Source of the DNA: Clostridiales bacterium
Lineage (GTDB): Bacteria > Bacillota_A > Clostridia > Saccharofermentanales > Saccharofermentanaceae
Assembly (NCBI GenBank): GCA_017649745.1
Contig: JAGCGE010000028.1
Coordinates: forward strand, 1-28,487
Length of the DNA stretch: 28,487 bases
Reading direction: 5' to 3'
Part shown: positions 23,280 through 28,487 of the stretch, piece by piece
How the letters are laid out: every line of letters begins with the position of its first letter
Position numbering within the stretch: position 1 is the stretch's first letter
Translations under genes and position numbers: made by a program
The notes under the pieces: generated by a model
The model's database searches: none
Told to the model about the DNA's origin: nothing
The model's input: only the letters and a program-made list of their open reading frames with translations

Positions 23280-23319
23280 TAAAAAAGATATTTCACTATA
23301 TATATCGCGAAATATCTTT
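23280..23319 (-). terminator. Rho-independent terminator between membrane protein and lipoprotein genes
   Basis: AAAGATATTTC (23284-23294) and GAAATATCTTT (23309-23319) pair perfectly. On minus the stem is followed by Ts (23281-23286). It lies 12 bases after the membrane protein stop and only seven bases from the lipoprotein ribosome site. Confidence 0.75.
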
Positions 23320-23330
23320 ATGAGGTTTCA

Positions 23331-23721
23331 TCATCTTGCTTTCTTTTTTCCGAGAAGAAGATATCCGAATATTGGTCCTAAGATCATGGCAATATAAACG
23401 AGTGTGATCCATGGCTGATATTCGATATAGAACTGCTTGAAAGTAAGGCTCCATGGATGATCGATCAATACCCATCCGACAAGATCGAAAACGATGCTCA
23501 TGCCCGACCAGAGGACGCCTGTTGTGACTGCTTTCTTAAGTGTAGGCTGCTTCATGCCTCTCATGTAGACAAGTCCGAAGATCGTAAAAAAGATTATGTT
23601 GTAAAGCGGATGCCATGGCTTAGTCATCTCATATCCTTCGCCAAGACCAGGGCCTTCTGCCATAGAACCCATGTGAAGAACTGATTTTAATGTTCTCTTT
23701 TACTGCTAAATTCTTATTCAT
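23331..23721 (-). CDS. Small membrane protein with an apparent frameshift near its start
   Basis: The intact frame (23331-23672, from ATG 23672) encodes three to four hydrophobic segments with WHPLYNIIFFTIF, MRGMKQPTLKKA and YQPWITLVYIAM stretches. I do not know a function. No ribosome site precedes ATG 23672. A well-placed start exists at 23721, with GGAGA upstream, but it runs out of frame. If one base were removed from the AAAA run (TTTT on plus, 23698-23701), the protein would read MNKNLAVKRTLKSVLHMGSM and join the long frame. So the gene probably begins at 23721 and carries a one-base insertion, a sequencing error, or a slippage site. An inverted repeat containing TACATCTGTA lies upstream. 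Confidence 0.55.
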
Positions 23722-23750
23722 CTTTCCGTCTCCTTTTCGCTCTTGCTGAA

Positions 23751-23760
23751 TACATCTGTA
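23751..23760. promoter_or_regulatory. BlaI/CopY-type operator-like palindrome
   Basis: TACATCTGTA matches the TACAnnTGTA core recognised by BlaI/CopY-family repressors, and the symmetry extends to GAATACA/TGTATTC (23748-23763). On minus it overlaps a TAGAAT box that could be the -10 of the small membrane gene. No such repressor gene is in the window. Confidence 0.4.
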
Positions 23761-23809
23761 TTCTAGAGTTTTCGAGGAGAGGAATCTTTATAGGAGTCTA
23801 AGAGATTTC

Positions 23810-24937
23810 TTAAATCTTCCTTAAGAGTAATTCGACGACAAATCCGTTGTCGTTATAGTAGTTCATGCCGCCGCCCATCTTCTCCATATAAAGATTCGCG
23901 AGATAAAGTCCCAGTCCGTATCCCGGCTTGTCGGCAGAGATCTTACCTCTGGCGAATTTTTCGACTATAAGAGGGAGCTCTTCTTCATCGACACCGGGAC
24001 CGAAATCGCGGATGGTTATCTTGATAAACTTATTGTCAGAAGCGCTGTCGACAGTCTCGGAGAAAGAGACTTTAATATCAGTTCCTGCATATTTAGCAGA
24101 GTTACCGATAATATTATCTATAACCTGTTCCATCCTCAGGCGATCGATATTGACAAGACACTCCGGGATATTATTTTCGAAAATGATATGAGCATAATCA
24201 TCGTAATTTCTGAAAAAAGATTGTACAATGACTGACTCTGTCTCGACAGGAATGACATGGATCTCTTCCATATCGTCACATGTCGCTCTGAAGAGATTCT
24301 CAACAAGAGAATTGATCATCTCTGTCTTCTTGGAGATGTAACCGATCTTCTCGAGCGTATCATCTATGTCAGCGTCATCTTCGGACGTTTTCTTCATGCG
24401 GTATTTCACATCCAGGACTTCACACGTAGCAGATATCGTCGCAACAGGAGTCTTAAGATCGTGGCTTAGTTCGGCCACCATATCGCGCTTGGCTTTATCT
24501 GCTTCCATCTCACGTCTCTTGGCGTCTTTGAGCGCCCCTCTCATCTGGTCGAAGCTCTCGGTAAAATTACCAAAAAGATTATTCTTGTGGATCGGAAGTC
24601 TAACATCAAGATTACCCTTAGAAATGTCAGACGCATATCTCTGCATCTCTCGCACCGGTTTAATGAGTGTAAACCACACCACAGCTATCAGGCCGTAACC
24701 TGCAACAAGGACTATCCCCCAGAAAGCGAAGACGAACTTAAACAGGTCATTCTTACTGGTGTCGAATGCACTTTTAGCATTATTCCAGACATTCTTATAC
24801 ATCTCCAGCTCAGCGTCAGTAAACGAGCCCTGCTCTGTACCTTTAAAAGACACATTGAAGTATAAGCCGCAGAACACTGCTAACGCCAGCAGCATCAATA
24901 CAGTAAAAATGATGACGATGTTTCTTATGTTTTTCAT
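23810..24937 (-). CDS. Sensor histidine kinase
   Basis: This membrane histidine kinase phosphorylates the adjacent response regulator. Two membrane helices (about residues 7-28 and 67-89) enclose a short 38-residue extracytoplasmic loop, followed by a HAMP domain (about 90-142). The dimer/phosphoacceptor site H159 lies in ELSHDLKTPV. The catalytic domain has the N box NIIGNSAKYA, the G1 box DFGPGVDEEEL and the G2 box GYGLGLYL. The 375-residue length is ordinary. Its ATG overlaps the regulator stop in ATGA. The small outer loop suggests it may sense through a partner, such as the ABC permease encoded just upstream; this is an inference. Confidence 0.93.
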   Translation of the reverse strand: MKNIRNIVIIFTVLMLLALAVFCGLYFNVSFKGTEQGSFTDAELEMYKNVWNNAKSAFDTSKNDLFKFVFAFWGIVLVAGYGLIAVVWFTLIKPVREMQRYASDISKGNLDVRLPIHKNNLFGNFTESFDQMRGALKDAKRREMEADKAKRDMVAELSHDLKTPVATISATCEVLDVKYRMKKTSEDDADIDDTLEKIGYISKKTEMINSLVENLFRATCDDMEEIHVIPVETESVIVQSFFRNYDDYAHIIFENNIPECLVNIDRLRMEQVIDNIIGNSAKYAGTDIKVSFSETVDSASDNKFIKITIRDFGPGVDEEELPLIVEKFARGKISADKPGYGLGLYLANLYMEKMGGGMNYYNDNGFVVELLLRKI

Positions 24938-25617
24938 AATTCGAGGATATATCCCGTGCCCCAGACAGTCTTGATAAGTTCAGGATCGTTAGGATCTTTC
25001 TCCAGTTTCTCACGGAGCTTACGGATATGAACATTCAACGTTCCGTCTCCGTAAAATGAATCTCCCCAAACTTCTTCGAAGAGTTGTTCCTTTGTGACGA
25101 TCGTATTCTTATGTTCGAAAAGAGTCTTAAGGAGAGCAAATTCCTTAGCCTTAAGATTAATGCGTTCACCATTCCTTATGACTGACATAGTCGCATTATC
25201 AAGAGAGAACGGCGAATCATCTGATGTCTTTGATACAGCTGCCTTCTTAAGCTGTTCAGCTCGTTTAAGATTAACCTTAACCTTAGCAAGAAGCACCGAA
25301 AGGGAGTATGGTTTTTTCACATAATCATCGCCTCCGATACTGAGTGCGACAAGAACATCATCGTCACTTTGGCGGGCGCTGATGAATATGATAGGAAGTT
25401 CATAATATTCACGTATCTTCTTACAGATCTCAAAACCTGAACCATCCTTAAGATTGATATCGAGAAGGATGATATCGGCAGTATTCTCTTCAAGAAAAGT
25501 GTAGCAGGACGCACTGCCATCTACGTAGTGCGTCCTGACATCGAACATCTCAAAATATTCAGCCGTCATCTTGGCTAATTCTGTCTCATCATCAACTATA
25601 AGACAATTATAATGCAT
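24934..25617 (-). CDS. OmpR-family response regulator
   Basis: This is a DNA-binding response regulator. The receiver domain has the acidic pair (VDDE, residues 8-11), phosphoacceptor D53 in LLDINLKDGSG, and K102 in VKKPYS. The C-terminal winged helix (about 130-225) shows the ALLKTLFEHKNTIVTKEQL stretch and a recognition-helix segment with NVHIRKLREKLE. The 227-residue length is standard. It is preceded by the permease gene (47-base gap) and is coupled to the histidine kinase by a four-base overlap. It likely controls the ABC transporter genes. Confidence 0.94.
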   Translation of the reverse strand: MHYNCLIVDDETELAKMTAEYFEMFDVRTHYVDGSASCYTFLEENTADIILLDINLKDGSGFEICKKIREYYELPIIFISARQSDDDVLVALSIGGDDYVKKPYSLSVLLAKVKVNLKRAEQLKKAAVSKTSDDSPFSLDNATMSVIRNGERINLKAKEFALLKTLFEHKNTIVTKEQLFEEVWGDSFYGDGTLNVHIRKLREKLEKDPNDPELIKTVWGTGYILEL

Positions 25618-25664
25618 TTATCCTCAACCTCCGTGACAAGTACATCTTAGCACAATTTCAACCA

Positions 25665-28061
25665 TTATTCTTCAGATATCATCTCGACAGGATTGATCTT
25701 TCTGACCTTAAGTCCTTCGAAGGCGGAAGTTAGGATAGCGATCAGGATGATGCTTGCTGCAACAGCGATCACGATCGGAACATGAACATCAAAAGAGATC
25801 TTCTGAATACCCATATACATAAAGATCATCTTGACAAATGCTCTTCCTGCGAACGCCGAAGACAAACCTCCCAATAGACAACCTGCAACGACTACAGGGA
25901 TATTGGAAAGTGAGATCTGCGTAAGAAGATCTCTAAAGCTCATTCCCATGGCTTTATTAATTCCCATCCCTTTCCATTCACGGGTGATCTTCGCTCTGAC
26001 AATAAGTGATTCGACAAATATGACAACACATGCTATCAGGACAGAAATGAGAACATTAACGCCTGTCATTGCAGAAGTTGCACTACCCAGGATCCCGCTT
26101 ACGAACTGCTTCATATCTGAGCAGTTGATCTCAAGATCGTTATCCTTTCCATAATCTTCCAAAGTCTTCTTAAGCTCTTCATAAGAAACTCCTTCTTCGG
26201 CCGTGACATAATAATTGTCATATGCTTTTCTTGCTCCGAGCTTTTCCATACCATCAAGAGTTATAACCGCTGTCTTACCTGCCATTTCAAGTCTCTGATT
26301 GGTGCCTGTCAACACGAAATCTTTGCGAATATCACCGCTTGTAAGAGTCACTACATCACCGACTTCAGCATTAAGCTGCTTGGCAAGCATATATGTAAGC
26401 ATTATCTCATTATCATTTTCCGGCTGTCTTCCCTCGATCAATACCGTATTGATCGAATACTTACAGTCATCTACAGCAAAAGTAGTTGCAGTTGTAGTTT
26501 TGTCGTTACAGCCGAATGTCAACTCACAAGACTGGTACAGATAAGCATTCTTAACTCCAGGTAGTTTTCTTATCTCTTCAGCATGACCTTCATCACAGGT
26601 AAATCCTGCATCACCCATCTCCATACCCATGACGCTGAGCAGCGTTCCGCCGTCACCATCGCCGAAATTCTCCTTCATCTCAAAACAAATAAGAGCAGAG
26701 ATCGTTAGTACCATGATAATAAGGATCATAGCTATATTTCTTCTTAAGTTTCCGAAAGTATCTTTCAATGACAAGGTGATCGACAAAGGAAGATTCGTCT
26801 TTTCGAAAGAGAAATAATTCTTCTTGAAATTATGAGTGTTAATTCCGCCGCGAAGCGCATCAAGCACTGTGATCTTCTTGTATTTTCCGCTTAGGATACG
26901 TGCGATCAAAAAAACAATAAAAAGAAGGATCAAGACCGTTAAGGTTGCCAGAGCAGGATCGACAGTCTGTGTCCAAGTAAGTCCCATTATGGTTGTGAAG
27001 ATTACACCCATTGCAGGAACAGTGAAAAGTGACAGCAAGACTCCTATGATAACTCCGACAGAAGCTACAAGAACGATCTGCAAAGTCAGTGCATTCCTGA
27101 GTTCTTTTACGGTATATCCGCATGCCTCCAGGATACCGGTATTCTTCATATTACGCTGAATAAAATTCGTGATACTGAATGATGTTATTATAAATGCAAT
27201 CACCAGGATCAGGATCGCAAACGATAGTATTATGCTGACAACTATATACGGATACATACAGTTTCCGAAAGTTACGAGTTCTCTTCCAATAGAGATAAGC
27301 AAAGTAGTATCAATAGAAGTATTTGCTTCCCTATATGATTCTATAAGGTTGTTATAATCATTAGTAATATTCTGATGAAGCTTATCAAAATCGACATCCT
27401 TATCTTCAGCAATGATCTTATAAAGATCAGCATCCAATATGCTTGATGTGACACTTCCGCTCGATAAAGCCTTCAGCTCCTCGTAATCTTCAGGCGAGAT
27501 ATAAACATAGAACATAGAAGCAGTAAAGTTGCTGCAGAAGATCGGATTTTCAGAATAACCCTTGACCTTAAAATCAAAGACCTTGTCACCTATACGAAGT
27601 TCAAGTGTATCTCCTATCGCAACAGCTGACTGCAAGTTGTAAGGAACTAATATCTCACCCTTCTCCGGTTTTTCTACATTATCGAGTACATGCAACATCC
27701 TATTGTCATTGTCCGCATTTTCGAGCATGAACATAAAACTCTGATATTCATCAGAATCCGCATTCTTGTACTCACAATTCATATAGAGAAACGGAGTAAC
27801 TTCATAATCCTTGATACCGTTTTTCTCAAAAGCTTCGATAAGGCATCTGTTGATCTCTTCATCATGACAGGCGGCATACATATAATCAGGAGCGTTCACC
27901 GCTTCATATCTGTCAAAGAGAACTTTTCTAACACCAACGATCGCATTTAAGGAATTGAAGAGAAGGAAAGCTGAAATGAGCGTCATGATAAGAAACGTGA
28001 TCATATCGCCTTTCTGTCTCTTCATATTGTTCTTGGCTATCATAAAGATATTGCTCATCAT
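25665..28061 (-). CDS. FtsX-family ABC transporter permease
   Basis: The 799-residue permease has two copies of the FtsX/MacB arrangement. A membrane helix (about residues 15-40) is followed by a large extracytoplasmic domain (about 45-260), then three helices (about 265-400), then a fifth helix (about 440-460), a second outer domain (about 460-660) and three final helices. It ends in VRKINPVEMI, a typical FtsX C-terminus. Such permeases mainly export or transmit mechanical force and often handle peptides or lipoproteins. The start at ATG 28061 overlaps the ATP-binding protein stop (TAATG). GGGGTGG upstream fits that start or the ATG at 28058. It is part of one operon with the regulator genes. 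Confidence 0.92.
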   Translation of the reverse strand: MMSNIFMIAKNNMKRQKGDMITFLIMTLISAFLLFNSLNAIVGVRKVLFDRYEAVNAPDYMYAACHDEEINRCLIEAFEKNGIKDYEVTPFLYMNCEYKNADSDEYQSFMFMLENADNDNRMLHVLDNVEKPEKGEILVPYNLQSAVAIGDTLELRIGDKVFDFKVKGYSENPIFCSNFTASMFYVYISPEDYEELKALSSGSVTSSILDADLYKIIAEDKDVDFDKLHQNITNDYNNLIESYREANTSIDTTLLISIGRELVTFGNCMYPYIVVSIILSFAILILVIAFIITSFSITNFIQRNMKNTGILEACGYTVKELRNALTLQIVLVASVGVIIGVLLSLFTVPAMGVIFTTIMGLTWTQTVDPALATLTVLILLFIVFLIARILSGKYKKITVLDALRGGINTHNFKKNYFSFEKTNLPLSITLSLKDTFGNLRRNIAMILIIMVLTISALICFEMKENFGDGDGGTLLSVMGMEMGDAGFTCDEGHAEEIRKLPGVKNAYLYQSCELTFGCNDKTTTATTFAVDDCKYSINTVLIEGRQPENDNEIMLTYMLAKQLNAEVGDVVTLTSGDIRKDFVLTGTNQRLEMAGKTAVITLDGMEKLGARKAYDNYYVTAEEGVSYEELKKTLEDYGKDNDLEINCSDMKQFVSGILGSATSAMTGVNVLISVLIACVVIFVESLIVRAKITREWKGMGINKAMGMSFRDLLTQISLSNIPVVVAGCLLGGLSSAFAGRAFVKMIFMYMGIQKISFDVHVPIVIAVAASIILIAILTSAFEGLKVRKINPVEMISEE

Positions 28062-28487
28062 TACCACCCCTGCTCCTGAAGGAAGTCCTTAAGTTTCCTG
28101 TGTCTCTCGATCGCCTGTTCCCTGTTAGGATTCGTCTCGTCCTTATAGTCACCAACATATTTACCGAGGTCGACCTCATCAGAGATCACGCCGTCCGAAA
28201 GATAGATAACCCTGTTTCCTCTCTCTGCTGCCGTTATCGTGTGAGTTACCATAACGATACTTTGGCCTGATCTATTAAGATCAGTAAGGATATCTAAAAC
28301 GTTCGTTGTGTTTTGTGAATTAAGAGCACCTGTCGGCTCATCCGCGAAAAGGATCTTAGGCTCATTTATTACACCTCTTACTACAGCTACTCTCTGCTTC
28401 TGTCCTCCGGAAAGCTGAGTCGGAAACTTCTTGTAATCCTGCTCTGTTATCTCTACCTTACTAAACAGATCTCTCGCTCTTTTTGAA
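28061..28487 (-). CDS. ABC transporter ATP-binding protein (5' end outside the window)
   Basis: Only the C-terminal part is present, about 141 residues, running from the right edge to the stop at 28061. Visible motifs: signature LSGGQKQRVAVVRG, Walker B ILFADEPTGALNS, and the switch His in MVTHTITAA. The signature and GALNS text fit LolD/MacB/BceA-type ATPases that pair with FtsX-type permeases. Walker A must lie beyond the edge. The frame is open to the window end, and the following permease start overlaps its stop by one base. It energises the permease. Confidence 0.92.
   Translation of the reverse strand, partial: SKRARDLFSKVEITEQDYKKFPTQLSGGQKQRVAVVRGVINEPKILFADEPTGALNSQNTTNVLDILTDLNRSGQSIVMVTHTITAAERGNRVIYLSDGVISDEVDLGKYVGDYKDETNPNREQAIERHRKLKDFLQEQGW

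Overview
The window looks like chromosomal DNA of a low-to-moderate GC member of the Firmicutes, probably class Clostridia. The support is strong purine-rich Shine-Dalgarno sites (AGGAGG type), TATAAT/TTGACA promoters, T-tailed hairpin terminators, lipoboxes followed by short Ser/Lys linkers, a PurF with the clostridial/bacillar 4Fe-4S cysteine set, and a FliB-type flagellin methylase. I cannot name a genus. Nothing looks like a phage, plasmid, insertion sequence, CRISPR array or tRNA gene.

Layout. The left edge (1-312) carries two tandem consensus promoters and an A/T-rich leader reading left, very probably the promoter region of an rRNA operon just outside the window. Next come a Nudix hydrolase (minus), rmuC and a MATE exporter (plus), a family 2 glycosyltransferase that overlaps the MATE gene tail to tail, a two-gene unit encoding a lipoprotein and a small two-TM protein (minus), and a divergent fliB-like gene. 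The centre (7228-13274, minus) is one tight six-gene operon: MoxR ATPase, DUF58 protein, small membrane protein, two VWA membrane proteins, and a terminal gene. This last gene joins a membrane anchor and a TPR-like helical region to two CnaB/SpaA-like domains and a Gln/Gly-rich repeat tail. Upstream of it, also on minus, are purF, a HAD phosphatase, a flavodoxin-like gene, a DUF2130 gene, an ACT-ACT-metallo-beta-lactamase fusion and a GGDEF protein. The right part (minus) holds a SAM methyltransferase behind two tandem 18-bp palindromes, an aldo/keto reductase, a second lipoprotein, a small membrane protein with an apparent frameshift, and an ABC transporter plus two-component system that runs off the right edge.

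How the genes work together. The MoxR/VWA operon is a Bat-like envelope system: a AAA+ chaperone, a DUF58 adaptor and two membrane VWA proteins, with an unusual extracytoplasmic partner. Predicted Lys-Asp isopeptide bonds in that partner suggest a mechanically stable structure outside the membrane. This operon is the best candidate for an undescribed system. The ABC transporter, response regulator and histidine kinase at the right edge form a co-transcribed sensing and export (or signalling) module. The other genes are mainly housekeeping: nucleotide sanitation, purine synthesis, DNA repair and redox enzymes. FliB and GGDEF hint at flagella and c-di-GMP signalling, but no flagellar genes lie here.

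Limits. All homology statements come from reading motifs by eye. No alignment or structure prediction was run.
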